Shown piece by piece: positions 48,473 through 59,243 of a DNA stretch of 64,000 nucleotides. The stretch comes from Hippophae tibetana (Eukaryota; Streptophyta; Magnoliopsida; Rosales; Elaeagnaceae). A program made the position numbers and the translations under genes. The notes under the pieces were generated by a model. It searched no databases. It worked only from the letters and a program-made list of their open reading frames with translations, and was not told the origin of the DNA. Position 1 is the stretch's first letter; each line of letters begins with the position of its first letter. The stretch spans positions 13,596,001 through 13,660,000 of the forward strand of contig CM072803.1 in NCBI GenBank assembly GCA_037013495.1, read 5' to 3'.

Positions 48473-49324
48473 GTGAATAGATTTCTCTAAGAGTGTGAGA
48501 GGTGTATCTCCCTTTGAAATAATAATTTCTTTTTATAGACGTAAGGATTCTCTTTTACATAGATGAGATTTCCTTATTTCACATGACATTCCTACTTAAC
48601 TCATACATTATTGAGGCTAGAGAGTTAGTTACCGACACTTATTTTTGTGAAGTTGAAGTCTCGATGTCTTTTTTCTTATTAATAATGAAATAAATGCATT
48701 TATGGTCCCTAACTTACTATTAGACATAATGGTAGAATACCTTCTTGCTTTCCATATCTACTTCCAATTCATTGCAATTAAAAACAGCTTCATATTTGCT
48801 AATCTTTTCACCATCTTCTTTGGTGATAGGTCGGTAACTTTATAAGATGATAATCACTTTATTAGTAGAATAATTAACTTTAATCTCAAAGGAGTTGTTA
48901 ATTTTTCTTAATTAATAATAGATCTAGTTTAACATCTAGCCACGTTCTATGCATAATTTCTTTAGATTGAATTCCTTTTTTGGAAAAGCTTTGGGATGAT
49001 TAACTTTCCTTTTGAACAAGTCCAAGTCCAAGCCTAATGAAATGATATGGACTTACTGAATTTTTTGATTCCAATCCATAATTGATCTAAACAATCTTAA
49101 AAAAATAAGCTTATCCATAGCTTTAATTTTCTTTCTAAAATTCTAAATGGATTTCCTAAAGTTCTTAGGAAAATAATTTAATTCATTCAAATTACTTCAT
49201 AGATACAAGTTTTCTATTAACCCAATGTGAAATGATTTGTACACAGAATTGGATATTGAATTTGCTACCTGGTAGATTAGTAAAATCATTTAATTCATTT
49301 GAATACAAGTTTTCTATTAACCCT
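48473..49324. other. AT-rich spacer, nothing assigned
   Basis: No coding region, RNA gene or transposon end is supported. A short repeat (aatttaattcatt..., tacaagttttctattaaccc) occurs at about 49172-49222 and 49286-49322. Confidence 0.35.
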
Positions 49325-49519
49325 GTAAGGACTATGAGTGTTGGCTATTTTCGTGGACAAAATATTTACTTGTAAATTTATTTTTAGGCCTGCTATCAAG
49401 TTTATCAAGAACAGCCGAACAAATGTTCAAGTTCCAAATATCTGTACTTCAGGTATGTCTTTTATAATTACGACACATAGGATTACATTTATATATTTAA
49501 TAGTACACGTTCATAAATC
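49325..49519 (+). repeat. Copia LTR fragment, second copy of the 654-843 repeat
   Basis: It starts GTAAGGACTATGAGTGTT and follows 654-843 with scattered changes, then stops abruptly near 49519, about 20 bases before a new LTR appears to begin. The short frame at 49338-49541 is the LTR-derived shadow, parallel to that at 667-918, and is not a gene. Confidence 0.75.
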
Positions 49520-49538
49520 TAAAATTATTTTTGGTGTT

Positions 49539-50738
49539 TAAATATTTTTATGTGTCTTAATATTTTTAAGATGTGATTTAAAAAAACAAATATTTTTTAA
49601 GGCTTTGAATGGGCTTTGAAAAATTAAGCCCAAAATGCATTTAACCCTAATACTATTAGGTATTATAATTATCTATAAATAAAGAGACATTAGGGTTGAT
49701 GTTGTGTGTTCTTTGAAAAAGAAAAAAAAAACCTTACGGCCGAACATCAAAGGAGAAAAGATTTTAAAGAAAAAAAATATATCATTGCTTCTCTACATTA
49801 TTAGTACTTCAAAGGGTATTGGCGTAGCACTTGGATTCAAACAAAAAAAAAGGATTGCAATATTGGCTTACCACCTGGTTTCAAAAAATGAATTGCAGTA
49901 AGTAATCAATATATATATATATATATATATATTCAAAAAGGTAGTTAATATATATATTGAGTTGATAATTATATGTTTGAGTAGCAGATTTATGTTGATT
50001 TGATAATTATAAAATTGATATCATATTAGAGGTATTTATTAATAAATTTATTTGATATGTTTTATCTTTCTATAGTTTTTTCTTAATTATATTTTTATAT
50101 GTTTAAATTAAATAATTTTATGTGTAATCATAATTATTTGATTTGATGATTAAATTTCAAAGAAGCTATTTTTATTAAATTTGTGCTTAATCTTTTTGCC
50201 CTAGAATATTCTAGTTGATTTGATTTAAGTGATATATGTTTTGAATCATCTAGTTAGGATTATTCATTGTTAAATCCGTTCTAGAACACACACGGGCACT
50301 TGTGTTTTTTGTGCTAACCTTTTTGCAGTTCATTTGTGAACGATCTGATTGGCTGGGAGCTTATTGGAACGTTGGTTTGGAAATCGCTCACGCTAATATT
50401 GGAAAGTGTGAAAACAGAGCAGGGGCTCGTAAGTAAAGTACATTGGGGCAGTATCCTAGGGAGGGTAGCATAAGACCGAGTTTGTACTTGAACATTTGAT
50501 TTTCATAGTGGAAAGTTAGGTGGTCCGGTGGACCGGTGGTTTTCCTCTTAGGTCATGTTTGTGGCCTAGGTTGTTTCCACCTAAAAATATCGTGTATTAT
50601 TATTTCCGCACTTTAATCTTACACACGATTGCATGTCTGGCCGCTTTGTTTAGGTTATTAAATTATAAATTGATAAAAATTAAAAATAACCTATTCACCC
50701 CCTCTAAGTTAATCAGGTCCATATCTTATAAACTTTCA
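49539..50738 (+). repeat. 5' LTR of the SIRE-like copia element
   Basis: The right end is firm: ...ATAAACTTTCA at 50738 followed by the primer site. The left end is a best guess at TGTTTAAATATT (49539), giving TG...CA and about 1.2 kb. A TATA-like CTATAAATAAAG lies at 49672-49683. The last 375 bases match the fragment at 33651-34032. A (AT)n run sits at about 49908-49932. The 3' LTR lies beyond the window, so the left boundary cannot be verified. Confidence 0.65.
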
Positions 50739-50740
50739 AT

Positions 50741-50753
50741 TGGTATTAGAGCC
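50741..50753 (+). other. Primer binding site of the SIRE-like copia element
   Basis: TGGTATTAGAGCC starts two bases after the LTR end and has one change from the initiator tRNA-Met type site TGGTATCAGAGCC used by plant copia elements. Confidence 0.85.
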
Positions 50754-50805
50754 GACACTAGACACACTTAGTGAGATTGATCTTTAGGGACACACACACT
50801 TACTT

Positions 50806-50868
50806 ATGGACCAAATAAAAGAAGGTGGGTCATTTGTTAGACCCCCACTCTTTGATGGGTTTAATTAC
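50806..50868 (+). pseudogene. SIRE-like copia gag, first 21 codons (split by the Athila insertion)
   Basis: ATG at 50806 starts MDQIKEGGSF followed by VRPPLFDGFNY, the standard start of SIRE-type Gag ('...RPP.FDG.NY..WK.RM'). The frame is cut at 50868 by the Athila element, and gag resumes in the same frame at 61811 if one copy of the ATTAC duplication is discounted. The start lies 53 bases after the primer site. Confidence 0.85.
50864..50868. repeat. Target site duplication ATTAC, left copy
   Basis: ATTAC here and at 61806-61810 directly flank the two TGATGAGTG termini of the Athila element and are identical, as expected for a 5-bp gypsy integrase duplication. Confidence 0.9.
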
Positions 50869-51305
50869 TGATGAGTGCTCAAAAAGCATTAAATTAACCA
50901 TGATTTTATGTACAATAATTGATTAAAAATATATATATTTATATGTTTTATCATATATTTATATAAATTTGTCTTTTTCGGAATCACGGGTATTTTTACT
51001 GTTTTTCAGGTATTTTGGCTTAAAAACACAATTTAAAGACTCAAAGAGGAATACTTGAAGCAATACATCACAAATATATTAATAAATAAGTGGGGAAAGG
51101 TCAACAAACATGGAAAAATTGGACAAAATGGGTCAAAAAGGTCAAAAATGTCAAAAAGGAGAAAAACGCGCCCAGCCCCAGCGCGCTAGCCTACCCATAC
51201 GCGCGCGCCCCAACGCGTTGGCACTATTCACGCATGCTGAGCTGCGCGCAGCGCGCCCAGCAGCCCCTTCGCGCGCGCCAACGCCTTTTCGCCCCATTTT
51301 TCACG
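50869..51305 (+). repeat. Athila LTR fragment in inverted position at the 3' end of the element
   Basis: It matches the first 440 bases of the 5' LTR (reverse strand 61805-61360) almost base for base, including TCAACAAACATGGAAAAATT and the start of the GC-rich block, but on the opposite strand. A normal 3' LTR would show TGATGAGTGAAAACC here. The frames at 51090-51394 lie in this LTR and mirror those at 61164-61585; they are not genes. Confidence 0.9.
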
Positions 51306-52333
51306 TGATTTTTTTTTCAATATATGTATATTTTAGAGAGTCAACCCATGTACAGATTGTACATATTTTTTTTTGGAATTTGTTGAGTGGTTAATTTTGT
51401 AGCTTTTCTGTTTGATCTTGGTTTAGGTAACCCCATATATGTCTTTTTGTTTTTGTAACAGTCATGCATAAATGAGATATAAGCATATACTATCAATTTC
51501 TACTCAAATCATTTAATCTAAGCAAAAATAATAATAAAAAATATATGATACTCTATTTAAGATGAGAAAAAATTCATACATTCAATGCTAATACCTATAG
51601 AGATCATCTAAAAATTTGAATAAATAAGAAATGTGTTTGGAGTAGAAAAAATATATATTGCACTCTGAATAAAAGAAATTAGGCTCAAATTATATCTCAC
51701 AAGGGTAGTCTCCACTAAAAAAAATTCATAAACACCGATTTTGGGTTTAATATAATTTCCACATTTTATCAAAAAATACTAGTTATCACAAAAACTAACT
51801 AATTATCAAAAATAATTACAAAATATTTCATGATATGTTTTCAAAAATTAATTTAACAGTACCAAAGACTTAACTATTTACTTAAATTTGACTTAAAGAA
51901 ATGATAAATTTTTGTGATAATTTTTTAAATTTTTTATTTATTTTTTTTTTATTTTTTTTAAGCATGGTAACTTTTCACCACCCCCAACCTAGAACTTACA
52001 TTGTCCTCAATGTAACAACTGCAAATTAAAGATAAAGAGAAAAGAGGAGAAAGATTACCTATTTCTTGAGAATGTGTAAGTAGTAATGAAGAAATGCAGG
52101 TGCATCCATCATATTCATCATTAAAGTGTATAGAGACAGATCGCTGTGAACTTCTAACATCTCAACAAATATTTTTAGTTTTAACAATTTTAAAAATTAT
52201 TCACATATAAGTAAACTAAAATAAACAATAAAATTAAGTAAATAAAACAAATAACAAAAAATTACCTAAAATGATGGGTTGCCTCCCATCCAGCGCTTAG
52301 TTTAACGTCTTAGCAAGACGTATCTTTTTGGTG
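51306..52333 (-). other. Athila 3' non-coding region
   Basis: About 1 kb between the integrase stop and the inverted LTR piece. It is conserved in order with 32140-33180 (forward copy) and partly with 21220-22290, so it is a real part of the family, but no ORF is seen. Athila elements often carry an env-like ORF at this place; none is found here. 52305-52321 holds the hairpin described separately. Confidence 0.7.
52274..52321 (-). promoter_or_regulatory. Conserved double hairpin after pol
   Basis: ACGTCTT-AGC-AAGACGT (52305-52321) is a perfect 7-bp stem, and ATGGGTTGCCTCCCAT (52274-52289) gives a 5-bp ATGGG/CCCAT stem around a fixed loop. The same pair occurs after gag1 (57787-57836) and in relics at 22249-22288 and 32153-32199. 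This GGGAGGCAACCC-type segment is familiar from the pol/third-ORF junction of Athila-like elements; its role is unknown. Confidence 0.7.
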
Positions 52334-53989
52334 CTAAGGGTTACTCAGCCAAATGCAATCCATTTCAGCAATGTTGTTTGGTTCTTCTAAATAAGGCTTG
52401 ACACGATGGCCATTAACTTTAAACATTTTTTGTGTCTTGGAGTCCAATAGTTCTACCACTCCATGTTCAAATACCTGAACTATTTTGAATGGTCCATCCC
52501 ATCTTGATCTCAGCTTTCCTGGAAACAATCTCAAACGAGAGTTAAATAAAAGAACTTTCATTCCAGGGTGAAAAGTCTTAGGAACTAGCCTCTTGTCATG
52601 ATAGCGCTTAGTACGCTCTTTGTATAATTTGGCATTTTCATAAGCTTCATTCCTAATTTCTTCCAACTCATGAAGCTGGAGTAATCGTTTTTCACCTGCT
52701 TTATCTAAATCCATGTTTAAATCTTTAATTGCCCAGTAAGCCTTGTGTTCAAGTTCAACTGGAAGGTGGCACGCTTTCCCAAAGATTAACCGGTAAGGGC
52801 TCATCCCAATAGGTGTTTTGTAAGCGGTGCGGTATGCCCATAAGGCATCATTTAACTTAAATGCCCAATCCTTCCTTGAAGGACGCACAGTGCGTTCCAA
52901 TATTCCCTTAATTTGCCTATTACTTACTTCCACTAAACCAGAAGTTTGAGGATGATATGGAGTAGCTACTTTATGTGTGATGTTGTACTTGTTTAGTACT
53001 CCATCAAAGAGTTTGTTACAAAAATGGCTACCTCCATCACTTATTATAGCTCTAGGCGTTCCGAACCTACTGAATATTAAATCTTTCAAGAATTTCACAA
53101 CAACATTAGCATCATTGGTTTTGGTGGGGATAGCTTCTACCCACTTAAACATATAATCCACAACAACCAAAATGTATTGAAAACCATTAGATGGGGGAAA
53201 AGGACCCATAAAGTCAATCCCCCATACATCAAAGAGTTCAACAACTAAATTAGATGTCAAAGGCATTTCATCTCTTTTGCTTATGTTTCCTGTTCTTTGA
53301 CATCTATCACATTGTGCACAAAACATATGAGCATCTTTAAAAAGAGTGGGCCAAAAGAATCCAGACTGTAATACCTTACGGGCTGTCTTTTCACCTCCAA
53401 AATGACCCCCACAATGAAGTTCATGACAAAAAGTTAGAATGCTCTTATGTTCTTCTTCAGGTACACATCTCCGGATGACTTGATCTTGACCAATCTTGTA
53501 TAAATAAGGGTCATCCCAGAAATAGTCCTTAATAGTTTTAAAAAACCTTTTCTTGTCCTGATATGAAGTGTTAGGTCGCAAAACACCAGTGGCAAGATAG
53601 TTTACAATATCAGCATACCATAGGTTCGGACCTATGAAAAATAACTGTTCATCAGGAAAGGTTTCAACTATATCTTCATTACTCTCATCTTTAAGAGAAT
53701 TGAAGTCAGAAATCAACCTAGACAAATGGTCAGCTACTAAGTTTTCACTGCCTTTCTTATCCTTGATTTCTAGGTCAAATTCTTGTAAGAGTAAGACCCA
53801 CCTGATTAATCTTGGCTTGGAATTTGGTTTACTTAATAGGTATCTTAAAACAGCATGATCAGAATGCACAATCACTTTAGATCCTACTAAATAAGACCGA
53901 AATTTGTCTAAAGAGAATACTATAGCCAAGAATTCCTTTTCAGTGGTGGTGTAATTCATTTGGGCATCATTGAGTGTTTTGCTAGCATA
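52334..53989 (-). pseudogene. Athila pol, C-terminal part: RNase H end and integrase
   Basis: It continues in the same frame after the TAA at 53990-53992; the first Met is at 53959. From that Met: RNase H remainder with [16 protein letters not shown] and [13 protein letters not shown] (residues 9-42) and [11 protein letters not shown] (72-82). The integrase zinc domain has H182-x3-H186 and C214-x2-C217. The catalytic core is D249 (WGIDFMGPF), D308 (ISDGG) and E344, a DD35E arrangement. A C-terminal part with [18 protein letters not shown] and [11 protein letters not shown] follows. It ends at 52334. All catalytic residues are present, but the piece is separated from RT by the premature stop, so the element is probably not autonomous. 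Confidence 0.9.
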
Positions 53990-56900
53990 TTAGATGACAT
54001 GCAAACGCTTATCCACTCTTTGTCCCAGGACTGCTCCTATTGCATAATCAGAAGTGTCACACATTATTTCAAAAGGTAAAGACCAGTTTGGTGCCATAAT
54101 AACAGGGGTAGATGTTAGTTTATCTTTCAAGGTATTAAAGGAAATAAGGCAGTCATTGTTGAAATCAAAATCAGCATCTTTGGATAGCAAGTTACATAAG
54201 GGACGACTTATTTTAGAGAAATCTTTAATAAATCGTCTGTAAAATCCTGCATGTCCCAAGAAGCTTCTTATCCCCTTCACAGATGTAGGGGGAGGTAGTT
54301 TGGATATCAATTCAACTTTTGCCTTATCAACTTCAATACCCTTGTTTGAAATTATATGTCCTAAAACTATCCCTTGTTGAACCATAAAATGACTTTTCTC
54401 CCAACTAAGGGTGAGATTGCATTCAATGCATCTTTCTAAAACCAAAGTCAATTTATGTAAGCAATCATCAAATGAGTTCCCAAAGACAGAGAAATCGTCC
54501 ATGAAAATCTCAATGAATTTTTCCACCATGTCCGAGAAAATATATATCATGCATCTTTGGAAAGTGGCAGGGGCATTGCATAACCCAAATGGCATTCTGC
54601 GAAAAGCAAATGTCCCAAAAGGACATGTAAATGTGGTCTTTTCCTGATCTTCTGGTGCTATGGGTACTTGATAATATCCTGACAATCCATCCAAAAAACA
54701 GTAAAATTCGTGCCCAGCTAATCTTTCCAACATTTGATCAATGAATGGAAGAGGAAAGTGATCCTTTTTCGTATATAAATTTAGTTTCCTAAAATCTATA
54801 CACATTCTCCATCCAGTGATTATTCTAGTGGGCACTAATTCACTTTTGTCATTTTTAACAACTGTTATCCCAGATTTCTTTGGTACCACATGCACTGGAC
54901 TAACCCACTTACTATCCGCAATAGGATAGATAATCCCTTCTTCTAATAATTTAAGAATTTCTTTTTTAACTACCTCTTGTATGTTTGGGTTTAGTCTTCT
55001 TTGGGCCTCTCGTACAGGTTTAGCACCATCCTCTAAGTTGATCTTGTGCATACACATTGTTGGACTAATGCCTCTTATATCCCTTATACTCCAACCTATA
55101 GATTTCTTAAACTGTTTAAGCACTTTGATGAGTTCCTTTTCTTGTGGTTTGGTCAAGGTTGAAGAAATTATCACTGGATAAGTTTCTCCTTCTCCCCAAA
55201 ACACATATTTTAAGTGCTCAGGTAAGTCTTTGAGTTCAAGTTCAGGTGGATTGGCCTCTTTACTAGATGAAGAACTGGGTAGATTTAAAAGTGTACTAGA
55301 TTTTTTCATCACTTCATCATTGTCTAGTTGTTTAAGGTACCCATTAATTTCCTCATCTAAATCTTCTTCGACCTTTTCAAGTGTAAGAACAGTTTCAAGC
55401 TTGTCTTCTATTCTGGTTTGGAAAAAGGTGCTTTGGACAAGATTATCCAAAGGGTCAACATCGAATATTTCATCGATGGCAGAAATAGAAGGGAAAGGTG
55501 AAGAATCAAAAACTTTAAAATGAACAGTCTCTCCTAAGACTGTCATTGTCAAATTTCCATCTTGGACATCAATAATAGTTTTAGTAGTTGCCATAAATGG
55601 TCTACCAAGAAATATTGTGTGCTCTCTGTCCAATGCTGGATTTTCTTGCATATCCAGAACCACAAAGTCAACAGGTATTATCAGTTTGTCTACCTGTACC
55701 AACACGTCCTCAACTATTCCCTCTGGATATTTAAGAGATCTATCTGCAAGTTGAAGAGACATAGTTGTGGGTTTTAAATCCCCTAGATTGACCTGTAAGA
55801 ATATAAAGTAGGGCATCAAATTTATACTAGCACCTAAATCAAGCATTGCTTTAGCAACCTTCCTATCCCCCATAGTTATGTTTATAATAAAACTTCCACG
55901 GTCTTTCAACTTAGGGGGTAGTTTGTGCTGAAGTACAGCACTAGAAATTTCTGATACTACTACTCGTTCATTCAGTTCATACCTCCTTTTCTTAGTGTTC
56001 AACTCTTTGAAAAACTTGGCATATGAGGGCACATTCATGATCACTTCTAATAATGGTAAATTGATATTTACTTTAGAGAGCATATTAAAAAGATCATAGA
56101 ATTGCTTATCTTGTTTGGATTCTTTTAACCGGTGGGGAAAAGGTACTTGTATCTGGTGTGGTTCTGTTGTCTTTTGAATTTTGGGGGTGTCAGATGACCC
56201 CCCAATGAGTTTTTCAGAAGGCTTGTTAAGTTTAACACTTGTTTCTCCTTTTTGCGATATTAGAGTATCGCCTTCTCTGTTACCTGAACTACAAGGTAGA
56301 TTGTTAGAGATTTCAGGTAAACTGGTATTGACTACCTTACCACTTCGAAGGGTTCTTACATCCTTTGCTTGTTCTGGTTGACTGGGCAACTTTCCTGGTT
56401 CTTTCTTTTGCATTTGTTCAGCCAGTTTCCCAACTTTAGATTCAATCCTTTTAAACGAAGCCTCCATGGTGTTCAACCTTTGATTAGTCATCAATTGGTT
56501 GTCACGACTAACTTGAATAAAAGCATTCAAGCTATCTTCTAAGGTTGGCTTAAAAGATTGGCTTGGTGGGTAAGGGTGGTTGTTATCCGACCTTAGTGTT
56601 GGATATTGGGTGTAGGCTGGGTGATTATAGGTGTTTGGATGATACCTTTGAAAAGATTGGACTTCCTCTATGGCATCGACACTAGAATCACAATTATTTG
56701 AACAATTATGAGTACCATGCCCAATTGAACAACACACTTCACATACCTCTTGATTTGAAATTTGGTGGGTAGTGAGGAATTGCACTTGTTTAGTCAATTC
56801 CGCAAGTTGCAAGGTTATCTCATTATCAGAGCCAACTTCATTGACCCTTTCTTTCCTTCTACCACCTCTTTGTTGGGAATTAGAACCCAATAGCTCATAA

Positions 56901-57571
56901 AGATTATAGGTTTCCTCTGCGGTTTTTTCTCCTACAGCACCTCCAGCAGCATTATCAACCATGTATTGACTCTGTAGTGTCAATCCATCATAAAAGAATT
57001 GGTTTTGTAGCTGTAATGGAAAGCTATGATTTTGACATTGAATGAAAAGGAGTTTGAATCGTTCCCAAGCTTCATGAAAGGGCTCTTCATACATTTGAGA
57101 AAATGTTGCTATCTTTGTTCTTAGATCAACAGTCTTTTGATGGGAATAGAACCTACCCATAAAAATTTCATAGACTGCCTCCCAAGTTTTAAGAGAACCT
57201 GACTGTAGAATAATGAACCATGACCAAGCTTTATCTTTGAGAGTGTAAGGAAAACATCTCATCCTAAGTTGATCTTCATTAATTGCATGTAGTGGAAAGG
57301 TTTGGACAATAGCATAGAATTCTCGAATGAAATGTAAAGGGTCTTCATTAGGGATACCGTAAAAGGAAGGCAACAAAGAATAATGAATCTTTTTCAATTC
57401 ATAATTCCTTGCAGCCTCTTGTAATTGGATGCCAGAAGTTATATTGCCAATGATTGGCATTGTATAATCTTTCATCTTTTTCCGCCTATCTTCAGTATCT
57501 CCCATGGTTGTTTGTAGTTGAAAAATGATCCTCCTCCTATTGTGTATCAACATTTTGCTCTTAAAATACAA
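53990..57571 (-). pseudogene. Athila gag2-protease-reverse transcriptase (single frame, ends at premature stop)
   Basis: 1193 codons. ATG at 57571; a later ATG at 57505 (MGDTEDRRKK) fits the Gag start better. Gag2 has ELKKIHYSLLPSFYG, a FPYTLKDKAWSWF block, SHQKT.DLRTKIATFSQ and FYDGL..QSQYMVDNAAGG, plus a CCHC knuckle CEVCCSIGHGTHNC (about residues 276-290). The protease has DLGASINLMP (about 575; Athila proteases use DLGAS). RT carries the LEEGIIYPIADSKWVSPV block, MPFGLCNAPATFQRCM and catalytic FMDDFSVFG (about 1024). RNase H begins with MCDTSDYAIGAVLGQR (about 1172). The frame stops at TAA (53990-53992) in VI*YASKTL, where a tyrosine codon is usual. One base change thus breaks an otherwise open polyprotein. 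Confidence 0.92.
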
Positions 57572-57646
57572 TAGTAGATATCTCTAAGAAATATTTATAA
57601 CTTGATAAAACGTAAAGGCTTAAAGCAAAAAGGTGCAAGGAACCTA

Positions 57647-57649
<3 letters not shown>

Positions 57650-57681
<32 letters not shown>
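57650..57681 (+). repeat. TTTTG microsatellite
   Basis: Six TTTTG-type units in the spacer between gag1 and gag2 of the Athila element. Confidence 0.85.
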
Positions 57682-57685
<4 letters not shown>

Positions 57686-57786
57686 TTAAATTTAATTTAA
57701 ACAAATGGACACAATTTTTGAAACAAACAAATTTTTTTCATTTGAATTTTTATTACACGCAAACTAAAACAAAGGAAAATACAATA

Positions 57787-57836
57787 ATGGGTGACCTCCC
57801 ATACAGGACTAAAATTTATCGTCTTCTAGTAAGACG
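57787..57836 (-). promoter_or_regulatory. Conserved double hairpin between gag1 and gag2
   Basis: CGTCTT-CTAGT-AAGACG (57820-57836) and ATGGGTGACCTCCCAT (57787-57802) repeat the two stems found after pol at 52274-52321. The loop bases differ, but the stems are kept. The segment follows the gag1 stop by about 70 bases and precedes the likely gag2 start (57505) by about 280 bases. Confidence 0.65.
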
Positions 57837-57902
57837 TTGCTTGGAGATTGCAGAATGAAAAACTCAATGTCTTCTCTTCATTGAATTCATTTGACTATCA
57901 AA

Positions 57903-59243
57903 TTAGTCTTTGCTTTTTTGCAAAAGTTCAACTAACTGTTCAACTTGAACTTCCACCTTTTTGATAGAAGCTTCCACAGAGTCCAACCGTTGATTGGTTT
58001 TAGATTGGTTATCCCTACAAACTTGAATAAAAGAATTCAAGTTGTCCTCCAGGGTTGGTTTATTGGGAATGCTTCTTGGAATAGATGGGTGGAATTGCTG
58101 GCCTGGCTGGTTTGAGCTTTGAGTGAAAGGAGGGTTGTTTTGCCTCCAGGAGAAATTTGGATGATTTCTCCACCCAGGATTATAGGTATTTGAATTGGGG
58201 TCAAACCTTGGTCTCTGTTGATATGCTCCCAACACATTAACCTGTTCAGGTCCAGTTGTTGTTTCTCCTTGATATGGACAGGCTTCAGTACCATGTCCCA
58301 TGTTGCTATACAAACCATATTGTTCATTATTGGTGTTGGTTTGTGTAGCGAGAAGGGCAACTTGCTTGGTCAGTTGAACAAGTTGTTGTTGAACTTCATT
58401 ACTGGAGTCGATTTCATGAACTCCAGCTTTTCTCACTCGGGAGCTTTTCTGTTGGGAATTAGCACCCAACATCTCAAAGAGGTTATACATCTCTGAGGCA
58501 GTTTTTTCTCCTATTGCTCCTCCTGCAGTGTTGTCGACAATGAACTGACATTGTTGTGTAAGTCCATCGTAAAAGAATTGGTTCTGCAACTGCAGGGGAA
58601 AGCTGTGATGGGGACATTGAGTGAGAAACATTTTGAACCTATCCCAAGCTTCATGGAATGGTTCTCCTTCCATCTGAGAGAAAGTAGCAATCTTTCCTCT
58701 CAACTCTGATGTTTTTTGGTGGGAATAGAATTTTCCCATGAATTTATTGTAAATGTTACCCCATGTCATCAGAGAACCTGGGGGAAGTGACATCAACCAA
58801 GCTTTGGCCTTATCCTTTAAGGTGTAGGGGAAACATCTAATTCTAAGTTGATCCTCATTTAGAATACCGAGGAGGAATTTTTGGATCGTAGCATAGAAAT
58901 CTCTCATGAAGGAAAGAGAATCTTCATTAGGTAGCCCATAAAAGGAAGGAAGCATAGAAAAATGAATATTTTTTAGGTCATAATTTCGAGCAGCCTCACC
59001 CAACTGGATAGCGGCAGTTGCCGTGCCAATCACCGGTCTTGCAAACTCCTTCATCGTGGTTTCCCTAACATGTTGGTTTTCTTCCATTTCTTTCGGTTCT
59101 AGTAAAGGATTAAGACTTGGTTCTATGTTTGGCTCAAAAACAGGTTGATGGGTGGAATCCAGTGTTGTTGACACTTGTTTAAATTTATGAATATTATTTA
59201 CATATGGTGTAAGAGGGTTTCCTAAGGATCTCCTACCACGCAT
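57903..59243 (-). CDS. Athila gag1, free-standing second Gag
   Basis: 446 residues, intact from ATG 59243 to the stop at 57903. It has the complete Athila Gag core: FARPVIGTATAAIQLGEAAR, YDLKNIHFSMLPSFYG, RCFPYTLKDKAKAWL, SHQKTSELRGKIATFSQ and FYDGLTQQCQFIVDNTAGG (about residues 70-240), and a C-terminal coiled segment (NQRLDSVEASIKKVEVQVEQ). It is clearly homologous to gag2 in the next ORF yet differs at many positions, so this is no recent copy. The nucleocapsid knuckle is damaged: YGLYSNMGHGTEAC (about 300-315) keeps His and the last Cys but has Tyr at the first two Cys places. It opens the element after leader and primer site. Its role as an extra capsid protein is inferred. Confidence 0.9.
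   Translation of the reverse strand: MRGRRSLGNPLTPYVNNIHKFKQVSTTLDSTHQPVFEPNIEPSLNPLLEPKEMEENQHVRETTMKEFARPVIGTATAAIQLGEAARNYDLKNIHFSMLPSFYGLPNEDSLSFMRDFYATIQKFLLGILNEDQLRIRCFPYTLKDKAKAWLMSLPPGSLMTWGNIYNKFMGKFYSHQKTSELRGKIATFSQMEGEPFHEAWDRFKMFLTQCPHHSFPLQLQNQFFYDGLTQQCQFIVDNTAGGAIGEKTASEMYNLFEMLGANSQQKSSRVRKAGVHEIDSSNEVQQQLVQLTKQVALLATQTNTNNEQYGLYSNMGHGTEACPYQGETTTGPEQVNVLGAYQQRPRFDPNSNTYNPGWRNHPNFSWRQNNPPFTQSSNQPGQQFHPSIPRSIPNKPTLEDNLNSFIQVCRDNQSKTNQRLDSVEASIKKVEVQVEQLVELLQKSKD

Noticed and set aside
50869..51305. A separate, forward-inserted Athila solo LTR next to a normal element
   Set aside because: Only one target duplication pair is present, directly flanking this fragment and the far LTR, and the fragment has no right terminus of its own.
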